The notes under the pieces were generated by a model, which was not told the DNA's origin, did not search any database, and was given only the letters and a program-made list of their open reading frames with translations. A DNA stretch of 64,000 bases from an uncultured Alphaproteobacteria bacterium. Lineage in GTDB: Bacteria; Pseudomonadota; Alphaproteobacteria; GCA-2731375. Shown here in pieces: positions 9,394 through 18,751 of this stretch. Both the position numbers and the translations under genes were made by a program. The DNA is taken from contig CATOSZ010000005.1 in the NCBI GenBank assembly GCA_951812805.1, forward strand, positions 1-64,000, given 5' to 3'. How positions within the stretch are numbered: position 1 is the stretch's first letter; each line of letters begins with the position of its first letter.

Positions 9394-9466
9394 AATTGCA
9401 TCGACCTGCCTAAAAAACAGGCTATATTGGCAAAGCCGGTCCTGTTTGCCGTGAAAACGCATTTGA

Positions 9467-9922
<456 letters not shown>

Positions 9923-9998
9923 GCCCACCGCGCTTTCATCGATGGGGGGTGCCCTCCCCCGCAAGCAAACCCGCAATCTCGTGGAGGTAACCTAGAAA

Positions 9999-11408
9999 AT
10001 GTCCGACGCCAATTCGGTTTTGAGCCAGATCAAGGAGCAGGACGTCAAGTTCGTCGACCTGCGCTTCAGCGATCCCCGCGGCAAGTGGCAGCATCTCGCC
10101 ATGGATGCGGCCGTGGTCGACGAGGACATGTTCACCGACGGCATCATGTTCGATGGCTCGTCGATCGCCGGCTGGAAGGCGATCAACGAGAGCGACATGA
10201 CCCTGATGCCCGATCCCGCCACGGCGGTCATGGATCCCTTTTCGGCGCAGGCCTCGATGATCCTGTTCTGCGACGTGCTGGAGCCGTCGACCCATGAGGC
10301 CTATGGCCGTTGCCCACGCTCGACCTCGCGCCGGGCCGAGGCCTATCTGCAGAGCAGTGGCGCCGGCGACACGGCCTTCTTCGGGCCCGAGGCCGAGTTC
10401 TTCGTCTTCGACGACGTCCGCTACGACGTCTCGATGCACAACACGTTCTTCAAGATCGACGATTCCGAAGGCCCCTACAATTCGGGCGCCGAGTTCGAGG
10501 GCGGCAACACCGGCCATCGCCCGCCGATCAAGGGCGGCTATTTCCCGGTGCCGCCGGTCGACTCCGGCTCCGACATCCGCGCCGAGATGCTGTCGGTGAT
10601 GCGCGAGATGGGCCTCAAGACCGAGAAGCACCATCACGAGGTAGCACCCAGCCAGCACGAGCTCGGCATCGTCTTCGACACCCTGGTGCGCACCGCCGAC
10701 AACATGCAGATCTATAAGTACTGCGTGCACAACGTCGCCCACTCCTACGGCAAGACGGCGACCTTCATGCCGAAGCCGGTGATGGAGGACAACGGCTCGG
10801 GCATGCATACGCATCAGTCGATCTGGAAGGACGGCAAGCCGCTCTTCGCGGGCTCTGGCTATGCCGATCTCTCGGACACGGCGCTGTACTACATCGGCGG
10901 CATCATCAAGCATGCCAAGGCGCTCAACGCCTTCACCAACCCGCTGACCAACTCCTACAAGCGGTTGATCCCGGGCTATGAGGCGCCGGTGCTGCTGGCC
11001 TATTCGGCCCGCAACCGGTCCGCGTCCTGCCGCATTCCCTTCGCGCCCGGGCCCAACGGCAAGCGCGTCGAAATCCGCTTCCCCGACGCGGGCGCCAATC
11101 CCTATCTCGCCTTCGCCGCCATGCTGATGGCCGGCCTGGACGGGATCGAGAACCGGATCCATCCGGGCGACCCGATGGACAAGAACCTCTACGACCTGCC
11201 GGCGGAAGAACTGGCCGACGTGCCGACGGTCTGCGGCTCCCTGCGCGAGGCGCTCGACGCCCTCGACGGCGACCGCGACTTCCTGAAAAAGGGCGGCGTC
11301 TTCACTGACGACCAGATCGACGGGTATCTCGAGCTAAAGATGGAAGAGGTGCATGCCTTCGAGCACACGCCCCATCCGATCGAGTTCGCGATGTACTACA
11401 GCGTCTGA
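9999..11408 (+). CDS. glnA: Glutamine synthetase type I
   Basis: 469 residues, full length for GSI-beta. It condenses glutamate and ammonia to glutamine with ATP. Signatures seen: FDGSSIAGW near residue 50, the metal ligands in [11 protein letters not shown] near 130, the ATP-site segment [16 protein letters not shown] near 260, the glutamate-binding NRSASCRIP near 340, and the adenylylation site Tyr398 in [14 protein letters not shown] lies nine bases upstream. Transcription probably comes from the sigma-54 promoter before glnB, and the gene ends 28 bases before a strong intrinsic terminator. Activity is expected to be tuned by GlnE adenylylation and PII. Confidence 0.96.
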   Translation: MSDANSVLSQIKEQDVKFVDLRFSDPRGKWQHLAMDAAVVDEDMFTDGIMFDGSSIAGWKAINESDMTLMPDPATAVMDPFSAQASMILFCDVLEPSTHEAYGRCPRSTSRRAEAYLQSSGAGDTAFFGPEAEFFVFDDVRYDVSMHNTFFKIDDSEGPYNSGAEFEGGNTGHRPPIKGGYFPVPPVDSGSDIRAEMLSVMREMGLKTEKHHHEVAPSQHELGIVFDTLVRTADNMQIYKYCVHNVAHSYGKTATFMPKPVMEDNGSGMHTHQSIWKDGKPLFAGSGYADLSDTALYYIGGIIKHAKALNAFTNPLTNSYKRLIPGYEAPVLLAYSARNRSASCRIPFAPGPNGKRVEIRFPDAGANPYLAFAAMLMAGLDGIENRIHPGDPMDKNLYDLPAEELADVPTVCGSLREALDALDGDRDFLKKGGVFTDDQIDGYLELKMEEVHAFEHTPHPIEFAMYYSV

Positions 11409-11436
11409 TCACGACATCTGTGCCGGAAACAGACGG

Positions 11437-11463
11437 GGGCCGCCCTTCGGGGCGGCCCTTTGT
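11437..11463 (+). terminator. Intrinsic terminator after glnA
   Basis: A perfect 9-bp GC-rich stem (GGGCCGCCC / GGGCGGCCC) with a UUCG tetraloop is followed by TTTGTCGTTT. It lies 28 bases after the glnA stop and closes the glnB-glnA unit. The opposite strand lacks a T-run after the stem, so it is less likely to stop the convergent nucleoside operon. Confidence 0.85.
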
Positions 11464-11514
11464 CGTTTGGCGCTTTGATCGAGAACCCGAAGGGCATCGT
11501 CCGTCCAAACGACG

Positions 11515-11706
11515 TCATGCATCGGGGACGAATTTCCTCATGACCCGCTGCACGTCCGCCCGGCTCGCGAACTTTCCGGCATCTGCGGACTCGATGGCCG
11601 CCCGCACCTTGGCCCCCAGCCATTCCTCGTAATCGGAATCACCAGGCTCGGGGACGCTGCCGTTCACCGCGGCCCGATCCTGATTCATTTTGTCCATTCC
11701 ACTCAT
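11515..11706 (-). CDS. Small antitoxin-like protein
   Basis: 63 residues. The start overlaps the stop of the dioxygenase gene as ATGA, so it is the last gene of the nucleoside operon. The core DYEEWLGAKVRAAIESADAG followed by SRADVQRVMRKF resembles the C-terminal half of RelB/ParD-type antitoxins and related small regulators of the kind paired with RelE/ParE toxins. No toxin-sized frame is found on either side (11409-11514 has only the glnA terminator), so if it is an antitoxin it is an orphan. Alternative Met starts lie 3 and 6 residues inside. Function unproven. Confidence 0.5.
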   Translation of the reverse strand: MSGMDKMNQDRAAVNGSVPEPGDSDYEEWLGAKVRAAIESADAGKFASRADVQRVMRKFVPDA

Positions 11707-12587
11707 TTCGGCGAGTTGCTCCCATTTGTCGGCGCCGCCACCGCCAGCCAGTTGTCCGCGCTCCAGCGCGCCCCATCGTCGACCAGGTGCAGGGCATAGG
11801 CCGCCCGCGCGGCTGCCGTTTCGTTGGGGCCGCTTTGGTGCGGCAGCAGGCCATGCAGGACGATCAGGTCGCCGGCTTGCGCCTCCAGGGGGATGGTGGC
11901 ATCGGACCAGACGACGCCCGGCGTCGGCGGGTCCATCCGGCAGGCGTCCCCGCTACGGCGAAACCGCCTGGCAAGCCCGGCCCGATGCCCGCCGGGCACA
12001 ACGTGAAGACAGCCGTTGGCCCTGGTCGCTGGCTGCAAGGCGAACCAGAGGCCGGTCACCGTGACGGGATCGGTGTGCAGAAACGTGGCGTCCTGGTGGC
12101 ATTCGACCTCGCCGCCGACGAAGGGGGGCTTGCAGATCACCATGCTTTGGACGGCTCGGGGCCGGGCGAGGCCAAGGCCGCGGACCAGCGTTGAGAAGCG
12201 CGGATCATCGGAAAAGGACCGAAAGCGGGGATCCAGCGCATGCAGCGCGTGGCCGATCTTGTTGACCGCCACCGCCTTGTCGCAGGTCAACCGTCCCTCG
12301 GCGTCGAGGGCGCCGGCCTCGAGGAAGAAACGGATCTTGTCGCCGGACTCGAGGAAATAGCGGTCCGCGCCATGGCTCTGATCAGCGCCTGCATCGAAGA
12401 CCGTGCGCTGGGCGCCGGCGTCGAAATCAGCGATGAGCGCATCGATATGCGCCAACAGAACCTTCCGGGTCTCGACGTCGACGGCATCCGTGAAATGCAG
12501 AAAGCCGTCGCGATCATAGGCCGCGCGCATCTCGTCCGACGGCCGGCCGTCGGCGGGAAAAGGGAAGTGAGGATGAGGGCGGCTCAC
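11703..12587 (-). CDS. PHYHD1-like Fe(II)/2-oxoglutarate dioxygenase
   Basis: 294 residues from a GTG start at 12587 that overlaps the thymidine phosphorylase stop (GTGA). The double-stranded beta-helix core shows the iron ligands His164 and Asp166 (ECHQDATF) and His250 (LLPHQSG), plus the probable 2-oxoglutarate-binding Arg261. The run FALQPATRANGCLHVVPGGH and the ending WSADNW match the PHYHD1 branch of the phytanoyl-CoA dioxygenase family rather than true phytanoyl-CoA hydroxylases. Coupling to nucleoside phosphorylases suggests a nucleoside, free base or sugar-related substrate; that is inference. An ATG at residue 20 is a less likely start. Confidence 0.8.
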   Translation of the reverse strand: MSRPHPHFPFPADGRPSDEMRAAYDRDGFLHFTDAVDVETRKVLLAHIDALIADFDAGAQRTVFDAGADQSHGADRYFLESGDKIRFFLEAGALDAEGRLTCDKAVAVNKIGHALHALDPRFRSFSDDPRFSTLVRGLGLARPRAVQSMVICKPPFVGGEVECHQDATFLHTDPVTVTGLWFALQPATRANGCLHVVPGGHRAGLARRFRRSGDACRMDPPTPGVVWSDATIPLEAQAGDLIVLHGLLPHQSGPNETAAARAAYALHLVDDGARWSADNWLAVAAPTNGSNSPK

Positions 12588-13879
12588 GGGGCGATCCGCT
12601 CGACCACGACCGGCGCCGGCGGCGGCGGCGTATCGGAAATCATTACCAGTTCGCCATAGCGCGCAACCGCCGCCTGGGCGCTCGCCTCGTCTGCGGCATG
12701 CACCGTGGCGATCGCCTCCCCGGCCTCGACGGCGGCGCCGAGCGACAGAACATCCGCGAGGCCGACGCGCGGGTCGATCACGTCGTCCGGCCGGCGGCGC
12801 CCACCACCAATGGCGACGATCAGAAGGCCGATATCCCGTGTCGATATCGCCGCCAGAACGCCCGAGCGCGGCGCGGGCACCGGCCGGCGGACGGGGGCGT
12901 GCGGAAGATATGCGGCTGGCCGGTCCAGGAGATCCGCCGGCCCGCCGAGCGCGGCGACCATCGCCTGGAAGCGTTCCGCGGCCGCGCCCGAGGCGAGTGC
13001 GCCCTCGATGTCGGCCGCGATGCCGCCCAGCTCCAGCAGGGTTCGCGCCAGGGTCAGGACGACCGCCTCCAGACGTGGCTCCCGCGCCTCGCCGGCCAGA
13101 AAGTCGATCGTCTCGACGACCTCCAACGCATTGCCGGCGGTCCGGCCGAGCACCTGGTTCATGTCGGTCAGATGGGCGATGGCGGGCAGCTCGGCGCCGG
13201 CCGCGATTTGCACGATGCTTCCGGCCAGCTCCCGCGCCATGTCGAGATTGTCGGCGAAGGCGCCGTTGCCGACCTTCACGTCCATGACCAGCGCGTCGAG
13301 ACCGGCGGCCAGCTTCTTCGACAGGATCGACGCGGTGATGAGCGGCACGCTCTCGACCGTCGCCGTCACGTCGCGCACGGCATAGAGCCGCCGGTCGGCC
13401 GGCGCCAGTTCCGCCGTCTGCCCGATGATGGCCGTGCCCGCCTCGGCGACCACACGCTGGAAGCGCGCCAGGTCCGGCGTCGCATCGTAGCCGGGGATCG
13501 CTTCCAGCTTGTCGAGGGTGCCGCCCGTATGGCCGAGCCCTCGGCCGGAGATCATCGGGACATAGGCCCCGCACGCCGCCAACAGGGGCGCCAGGATCAG
13601 GCTGACCTTGTCGCCGACCCCACCGGTCGAGTGCTTGTCCAGTACCGGGCCGTCCAGACCCGTCCACGTCAGGGTTTCGCCCGATGCGGTCATCGCCCGG
13701 GTCAGCGCCACCGTCTCCGCCGTATCGAGACCGTTCAACCAGGCGGCCATGGCAAAAGCCCCAACCTGGGCGTCGGCCAGCGTGCCGTCGGCGACGCCGG
13801 CGACGATGGCCCCGATTTCCGCCTCGGAAAGACCGGCGCCGTCACGCTTCCGCCGGATGATCTCCTGCGGCAAAATCAT
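12584..13879 (-). CDS. deoA: Thymidine phosphorylase
   Basis: 431 residues, close to the usual bacterial length (about 440). It starts MILPQEIIRRKRDG and contains KHSTGGVGD (82-90) and the family signature SGRGLGHTGGTLDKLE at 111-126, plus SKK in the phosphate/sugar site region (about 200). It cleaves thymidine or deoxyuridine with phosphate to base and deoxyribose-1-phosphate. The ATG at 13879 overlaps the PNP stop (ATGA), and the stop overlaps the dioxygenase start, so the genes form one coupled cytosolic salvage unit. Confidence 0.93.
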   Translation of the reverse strand: MILPQEIIRRKRDGAGLSEAEIGAIVAGVADGTLADAQVGAFAMAAWLNGLDTAETVALTRAMTASGETLTWTGLDGPVLDKHSTGGVGDKVSLILAPLLAACGAYVPMISGRGLGHTGGTLDKLEAIPGYDATPDLARFQRVVAEAGTAIIGQTAELAPADRRLYAVRDVTATVESVPLITASILSKKLAAGLDALVMDVKVGNGAFADNLDMARELAGSIVQIAAGAELPAIAHLTDMNQVLGRTAGNALEVVETIDFLAGEAREPRLEAVVLTLARTLLELGGIAADIEGALASGAAAERFQAMVAALGGPADLLDRPAAYLPHAPVRRPVPAPRSGVLAAISTRDIGLLIVAIGGGRRRPDDVIDPRVGLADVLSLGAAVEAGEAIATVHAADEASAQAAVARYGELVMISDTPPPPAPVVVERIAP

Positions 13880-14688
13880 GGCATATCCTGCAAGAACCGA
13901 CGCAGAACGCGCGACAGGCCGGCAGCGGCCCGCGCGCCCATCGCCAGGGTTTCGTCGTGGCTGATCGCGCCTGCGCCGAGGCCCGCGGCGAGATTGGTGA
14001 TCGACGATACGCCTGCGACCCGCAGACCCGCATGCCGCGCCAGCAGGCATTCCGGCACCGTCGACATGCCGACCGCATCGGCGCCCAGGGCTGCGAAGGC
14101 CCGGATCTCGGCCGACGTCTCGAAGTTGGGACCGAGGCACCAGAGATAGACGCCTTCGTGCAGGCGCACCCCCTCCCCCGCCGCCGCCGCTTTCATGGCA
14201 GCGCGCAAGGGACCGTCATAGGCTTCGGTCATATCGGGAAAGCGCGGGCCCACCGCATCGTCGTTCGGCCCGACGAGGGGGTTGGCGCCCGCGAAATTGA
14301 TATGATCCGAAATCAGCATCAATTCGCCCGCCGCCATACCCGGCGTGATTCCGCCCGCCGCATTGGTCAGCACCACGATCTCGCAGCCGAGCGCCGCCAG
14401 GAGGCGGACAGGCACGGCCATAGCGTCGGCCGGACCGCCCTCATAGAGATGCGCGCGACCACGCAGGCAGGCAACCGACTGGCCTGCCAGCCGACCGAGA
14501 ACCAGGCGCCCGGCATGTCCCGCGACGCCGGGATCGGGAAAACCGGCGAGGTCCGCGTAGGCGACCTCGACCGCATCCTCGATATCCGCCGCCAGGGGAT
14601 CGAGGCCGCTGCCGAGGATCAGCCCGACGCGGGGCGCCGCCTCCGGCGCGCGGGTGCGGAGCGTCGACAACGCGGCGGCGACACTCAA
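13876..14688 (-). CDS. Purine nucleoside phosphorylase (PNP/MTAP family)
   Basis: 270 residues from a TTG at 14688 that overlaps the cytidine deaminase stop (TTGA); no ATG or GTG is available between that stop and the first conserved motif RVGLILGSGL. The trimeric PNP pattern is present: GRAHLYEG, LGCEIVVLTNAAGGI, the base-site Glu in LGPNFETSAEIR (about 180-191), and GMSTVPECLLARH. Asn in SSITNLAAGL is the residue that favours 6-oxopurines in this family. It phosphorolyses (deoxy)inosine and guanosine. Overlap with deoA indicates translational coupling. Confidence 0.9.
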   Translation of the reverse strand: MSVAAALSTLRTRAPEAAPRVGLILGSGLDPLAADIEDAVEVAYADLAGFPDPGVAGHAGRLVLGRLAGQSVACLRGRAHLYEGGPADAMAVPVRLLAALGCEIVVLTNAAGGITPGMAAGELMLISDHINFAGANPLVGPNDDAVGPRFPDMTEAYDGPLRAAMKAAAAGEGVRLHEGVYLWCLGPNFETSAEIRAFAALGADAVGMSTVPECLLARHAGLRVAGVSSITNLAAGLGAGAISHDETLAMGARAAAGLSRVLRRFLQDMP

Positions 14689-15086
14689 CCGAGCGTGTCC
14701 CGGTCGAAGGCGTGCGGCATCAGCTCGGCGAGCGTGAACCGGCGACGCAGTCCCTCCGGCCCGCAGATCAGGACCGGCGTGTCGGGGCCGGCGAACTCGA
14801 TCAGCTTCTGCCGGCAGCCGCCACACGGCGTACAGAGCCTCTCGCCACCGCCCGTGACCACGACCTCCGCGATGCGGCGATGGCCGGCCGCCACCATCGC
14901 GGCGATCGCCGAGGCCTCGGCACACCAGCCTTGCGGATAGGCCGCGTTCTCGACGTTGCAGCCGGAGAAGACGCCACCCTCGGCGCTGCGGATCGCCGCA
15001 CCCACCTGGAACTTGGAATAGGGCGCATGCGCCATGGCGCGCACGGCGGCGGCGGCATCGATCAGATCTTGCGGGAGCTTGCTCAT
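14685..15086 (-). CDS. cdd: Cytidine deaminase
   Basis: 133 residues, typical of the small tetrameric CDA. The zinc site is complete: Cys55 and Glu57 in WCAEASAI, and Cys88 and Cys91 in PCGGCRQ. The N-terminus has the substrate-binding YSKFQVGA and the segment GCNVENAAY. It hydrolyses cytidine and deoxycytidine to uridine and deoxyuridine, feeding the downstream phosphorylases. The start overlaps the stop of the upstream permease (ATGA), tying uptake and catabolism in one transcript. Confidence 0.95.
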   Translation of the reverse strand: MSKLPQDLIDAAAAVRAMAHAPYSKFQVGAAIRSAEGGVFSGCNVENAAYPQGWCAEASAIAAMVAAGHRRIAEVVVTGGGERLCTPCGGCRQKLIEFAGPDTPVLICGPEGLRRRFTLAELMPHAFDRDTLG

Positions 15087-16057
15087 CGTTCCTTCACATA
15101 AGGTATGCCGATCGCCTTGGGTGCCACCGCGCGCCCCATGAAGCCCGCCAGCAACACCACGGTCAGCACATAGGGCAGCGCCTGGATGAACTGTACCGGA
15201 ATTTCACCGACCCCGGGCAAGGCCACGCCCTGCAGGCGAACCGCGAGGGCGTCGAGAAAGCCGAACAGCAGGCAGGCGCCCAATGCCGGAACCGGCCGCC
15301 ACTTGCCGAAGATCATCGCAGCGAGCGCGATATAGCCCTGCCCCGCCGTCATGTCCCGCACGAACGCACCGTTCTGCGCGGTTGAGAGATAGGCCCCGGC
15401 GATACCGGCGAGCAATCCCGCCAGAAGCACGGCACGGTAACGCAGCCAGGCCACCGAGATGCCCGCCGTGTCGACCGCCTCCGGGTTTTCGCCGACGGCA
15501 CGCAGGCGAAGTCCGAAGCGGGTGCGGTAGAGCCCCCACCAGACCAGCGGCACGGCGGCGAGCGCAACGTAGACCAGGAGATTGTGGCCGCTCAACAATT
15601 CACGGTAGAGGGTGCCGAGTACCGGCACCTCGCGAAGCGCCTCCGTGCCCGGCCAGAGGAGCGGGCGAAATCGTTCCGCTTCGCCCAGGCCCGGGGTCTG
15701 GCCGCCCTGGGCAAACCAGGCGATGCCGAGCGTGACGGTCAGGCCCGACATCAGGATGTTGACGGCAACGCCGCTCACCACCTGGCTGCCGTTGTGGGTG
15801 ATGCAGGCGAAGCCGTGCACCAGGGACAGCATGGCGCCGGTGAGGACGGCGGCGAGCAAGCCGACCCATTCGCTGCCCGAAACATGGGCCACCGCTGCCG
15901 CGGCGAAGGCGGCACCCAACATCTTGCCCTCGAGACTGATGTCGATGATGCCGGAACGCTCGGAAATCAACCCGGCCATGGCACAGAGGATCAGCGGCGT
16001 GGCGACCCGCAGGGTCGCGTCCAGGGTCAGCACGGCGAGGAGGAAATGCTCGTCCAT
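15083..16057 (-). CDS. Nucleoside ABC transporter permease (second)
   Basis: 324 residues with about nine hydrophobic segments and the BPD_transp_2 pattern of the branched-chain/ribose permease superfamily. The N-terminus TPLILCAMAGLISERSGIIDISLEGKM is diagnostic for the YufQ/NupQ-type permeases that pair with BMP-family receptors; GENPEAVDTAGI is the coupling-loop motif contacting the ATPase. It ends in cytoplasmic PYVKER. It lies 7 bases after the first permease and overlaps cdd. Together with the neighbouring permease it forms the inner-membrane channel for nucleosides. Confidence 0.88.
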   Translation of the reverse strand: MDEHFLLAVLTLDATLRVATPLILCAMAGLISERSGIIDISLEGKMLGAAFAAAAVAHVSGSEWVGLLAAVLTGAMLSLVHGFACITHNGSQVVSGVAVNILMSGLTVTLGIAWFAQGGQTPGLGEAERFRPLLWPGTEALREVPVLGTLYRELLSGHNLLVYVALAAVPLVWWGLYRTRFGLRLRAVGENPEAVDTAGISVAWLRYRAVLLAGLLAGIAGAYLSTAQNGAFVRDMTAGQGYIALAAMIFGKWRPVPALGACLLFGFLDALAVRLQGVALPGVGEIPVQFIQALPYVLTVVLLAGFMGRAVAPKAIGIPYVKER

Positions 16058-16064
16058 GGCCAGG

Positions 16065-17177
16065 CTAGCCTTCCCCGCCGGCCGGTGCCGGACGGCGGAA
16101 CATCGCCTCGATACGCGGCCGCAGCATGTGTTCGAGCGCGCCCGAAAACAGGATCACCAGCCCCTGGATGACGACCACCAGCTCCCGCGTGATGCGGGGC
16201 ATTTCGAAGGCGAGTTCGGCACCGCCCTGGTAAAGGGCGCCGAACAGCAGGCTCGCCAGGATGATGCCGAGCGGGTGGTTGCGTCCCATCAGCGCCGCGG
16301 CGATGCCGACGAAACCGTAGCCGGCCGTGAAGTTCAGCAGCAGGCGGTGCTGCACGCCCATGATCTCGTTCAGGCCGACGAAGCCGGCGAGCGCGCCGGA
16401 AACGCACATGGTGGCGATCACCACCTTGGCCGGATCGATACCGGCATAGCGGGCCGCCGGCTCGTTGCCACCGACGACGCGGATCCGGTAGCCCCAACGG
16501 GTGCGCCAGATCAGCAGCCAGACCAACAGGCAGCAGGCCAGCGCCCACAGCAAAGAGAGGTTGAGCGGCGAACGCGTCACCTGGATGCCGAACCAGCCGA
16601 GCGCCTCGTGCGCGAACGGCAACCAGGCGACCGGCTCGAATTCCCGGCTCTGCGGGCTCATCTGTCCGGGCTGGATCAGCACGTTGACCAGGAGATAGTT
16701 CATCAATGCGAAGGCGATGAAGTTGAACATGATCGTGGTGATGACGACATGGCTGCCGCGCCGGGCCTGCAGGTACCCCGGTATCCACGCCCAGGCCGCA
16801 CCGAAGGCCGCGCTGGCGAGGATCGAGATCAGCAGCAGGATCGGGAGCGGCAGGTGGGCGTCGAACGCCAGCAACGCCACGCCGACGCCGAGGCCGCCGA
16901 TATAGGCCTGGCCCTCGCCGCCAATGTTGAACAGGCCGGCATGAAAGGCGACCGCCACGGCGAGGCCGGCGAACATGATGTTGGTTGCGTAATAGAGGGT
17001 ATAGCCGATCGCCTCCTCGAAGCCGACGGCACCGCGGACCAGGATGACGACGGCCTCCAGCGGGTCCTCGCCGATCGCCAGCACGATGAGGCCCGAGACC
17101 AGGAAGGCCAGCGCCAGATTGACCAGCGGCACCAGGACATGCCCGACCCAGGCGGGCGCCGCCTCACCGCGAGCCAT
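16065..17177 (-). CDS. Nucleoside ABC transporter permease (first)
   Basis: 370 residues with multiple membrane segments, of the YufP/NupP type. Characteristic pieces are a long N-terminal hydrophobic anchor (LVPLVNLALAFLVSGLIVLA), FNIGGEGQAYIGG and the ATPase-coupling loop VVGGNEPAARYAGID. It overlaps the end of the ATPase gene by 14 bases and precedes the second permease by 7 bases. A heterodimer of the two permeases with the duplicated ATPase is the expected transporter in the inner membrane. Confidence 0.88.
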   Translation of the reverse strand: MARGEAAPAWVGHVLVPLVNLALAFLVSGLIVLAIGEDPLEAVVILVRGAVGFEEAIGYTLYYATNIMFAGLAVAVAFHAGLFNIGGEGQAYIGGLGVGVALLAFDAHLPLPILLLISILASAAFGAAWAWIPGYLQARRGSHVVITTIMFNFIAFALMNYLLVNVLIQPGQMSPQSREFEPVAWLPFAHEALGWFGIQVTRSPLNLSLLWALACCLLVWLLIWRTRWGYRIRVVGGNEPAARYAGIDPAKVVIATMCVSGALAGFVGLNEIMGVQHRLLLNFTAGYGFVGIAAALMGRNHPLGIILASLLFGALYQGGAELAFEMPRITRELVVVIQGLVILFSGALEHMLRPRIEAMFRRPAPAGGEG

Positions 17178-18729
17178 CGCCGTCGCCTTCCGCCGCGTTC
17201 GCCATCAACAGGCCGAGGGTGCGCTCGTCCGCCGTCTCGCCCGCGACCTCGCCCACGATGCGGCCCTCGAACATCACCAGGATCCGGTCGGCGAGCGCCA
17301 TGATCTCCTCCAGCTCGACCGAGACCAGCAGCACCGCGCAGCCGGCGTCGCGCATCGCGAGAAGCGTCTTGTGGATGAACTCGATAGCGCCGATGTCGAC
17401 GCCCCGCGTCGGCTGCCCGACCAGCAGCACCGACGGCGCCCGTTCCAACTCCCGGGCAATGACCAGCTTCTGTTGGTTGCCGCCGGAAAAGCCGTGGGTG
17501 GCGAGATGCGGATCGGCCGGCCGCACGTCGTACTTGGCCATCTTCGCCGCGCAATCGGCCAGGATCGCGGGCCGGTCGATCAGCACGACGCGGCGATAGG
17601 CCGGATCGTCGTGATAGCCGAGGATGACGTTCTCCCAGGCCGGGAAGGCGCCGACCACGCCGTCGCCCAACCGGTCCTCCGGCACATGCGCCAACCCGCG
17701 CGTCCGCAGGTCGCCCGGATCCCCCGGCAGGGCCGGCGTCATGACCGTGCCGGCGAACCGCACCTCGCCCTGCGGGAAGGGTTCCATCCCGGCAAGCGCT
17801 GCCAGCAACTCGCTCTGCCCGTTGCCCGAAACCCCGGCGATGCCGACGATTTCGCCGGCCCGCACCTCGAAGCCGACGTCGTCGACGCGGGTGACGCCGA
17901 GGTCGTCGACGACGCTCAGGCCGCGGACGGCGAGCGCGACGTCGCCCGGCCGAGCGGCCTGTTTGTCGAGGCCGAGCGGGACCTTGCGGCCGACCATCAG
18001 CTCGGCCAGGCTTTCCCTGTCCGTCTCCGCCGTCACCCGGTGCGCGACCATCGCGCCCTGGCGCATGACCGAGACGGTATCCGTGATCTCCATGATTTCG
18101 CGCAGCTTGTGGGTAATCAGGACAACGGTCACGCCGCGGGCTTTCAGGGCGCGCAGGACCGCGAACAGCCGCGCCGTTTCCGCAGGCGTGAGGACGCTGG
18201 TCGGCTCGTCCAGGATCAGGATCCGGGCGCCGCGATAGAGGGCCTTCAGGATCTCCACCCGTTGGCGCGGGCCGACCGGCAGATCGCCGACGACGGCATC
18301 GGGATCGATCTCCAGGCCGAACTCGTCGGCGAGGCGCAGCAACTCGCGCCGTGCCCGGCCAAGGGCGGGCGCAAGCCGCCAGCCGCCCTTGACGCCCAGC
18401 ACTAGGTTCTCGAGCACCGTGAAGGTCGAGACCAGCATGAAGTGCTGGTGCACCATGTCGATGCCCGCGCGGATCGCATCCTCGGGCGAGCGGACGGCGA
18501 TGGCGGTGCCGTCGACCCGGATTTCCCCCGCATCGGCCTGGTAGAAGCCGTGCAGGATATTCATCAAGGTCGACTTGCCGGCGCCGTTCTCGCCGACGAT
18601 GCCGTGGATCGTCCCGGCCGCGACGGCGAGCGAGACCGCGCGGTTCGCATGCACGGCGCCGAAGCGCTTGTCGATGCCGACCAGCTCGATCGCCGGCGGC
18701 AGGAGCGCGACGTCGGCCGCCTGGCTCAC
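17164..18729 (-). CDS. Nucleoside ABC transporter ATP-binding protein (two ABC domains)
   Basis: 521 residues, containing two nucleotide-binding domains in tandem as in YufO/NupO and RbsA/MglA. Domain 1 has Walker A GENGAGKST (46-54), a signature-like LPVGPRQRVEILKALYR and Walker B ILILDEPTSVLT. Domain 2 has a degenerate Walker A (GVSGNGQSELL) and signature FSGGNQQKLVIARELE. Such proteins energise BMP-dependent nucleoside uptake. The only start compatible with the conserved N-terminus is GTG at 18729. It lies 22 bases after the receptor gene. Confidence 0.9.
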   Translation of the reverse strand: MSQAADVALLPPAIELVGIDKRFGAVHANRAVSLAVAAGTIHGIVGENGAGKSTLMNILHGFYQADAGEIRVDGTAIAVRSPEDAIRAGIDMVHQHFMLVSTFTVLENLVLGVKGGWRLAPALGRARRELLRLADEFGLEIDPDAVVGDLPVGPRQRVEILKALYRGARILILDEPTSVLTPAETARLFAVLRALKARGVTVVLITHKLREIMEITDTVSVMRQGAMVAHRVTAETDRESLAELMVGRKVPLGLDKQAARPGDVALAVRGLSVVDDLGVTRVDDVGFEVRAGEIVGIAGVSGNGQSELLAALAGMEPFPQGEVRFAGTVMTPALPGDPGDLRTRGLAHVPEDRLGDGVVGAFPAWENVILGYHDDPAYRRVVLIDRPAILADCAAKMAKYDVRPADPHLATHGFSGGNQQKLVIARELERAPSVLLVGQPTRGVDIGAIEFIHKTLLAMRDAGCAVLLVSVELEEIMALADRILVMFEGRIVGEVAGETADERTLGLLMANAAEGDGDGSR

Positions 18730-18751
18730 CGCGCGCGCCGTTCCGAGAGGT

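Noticed and set aside
9396-9428. TTGCAT...TATATT as sigma-70 promoter for glnB
   Set aside because: Spacer of 21 bases is too long; the sigma-54 element is far better.
11703-13667. Single 654-codon minus-strand frame suggesting a large fusion protein
   Set aside because: Its first half is deoA read in the wrong frame; only the part from the GTG at 12587 matches the dioxygenase family.
12698-14149. Plus-strand open frame of nearly 500 codons
   Set aside because: Lies opposite deoA and PNP, whose family signatures are unmistakable; composition is Arg/Gln-rich shadow sequence.
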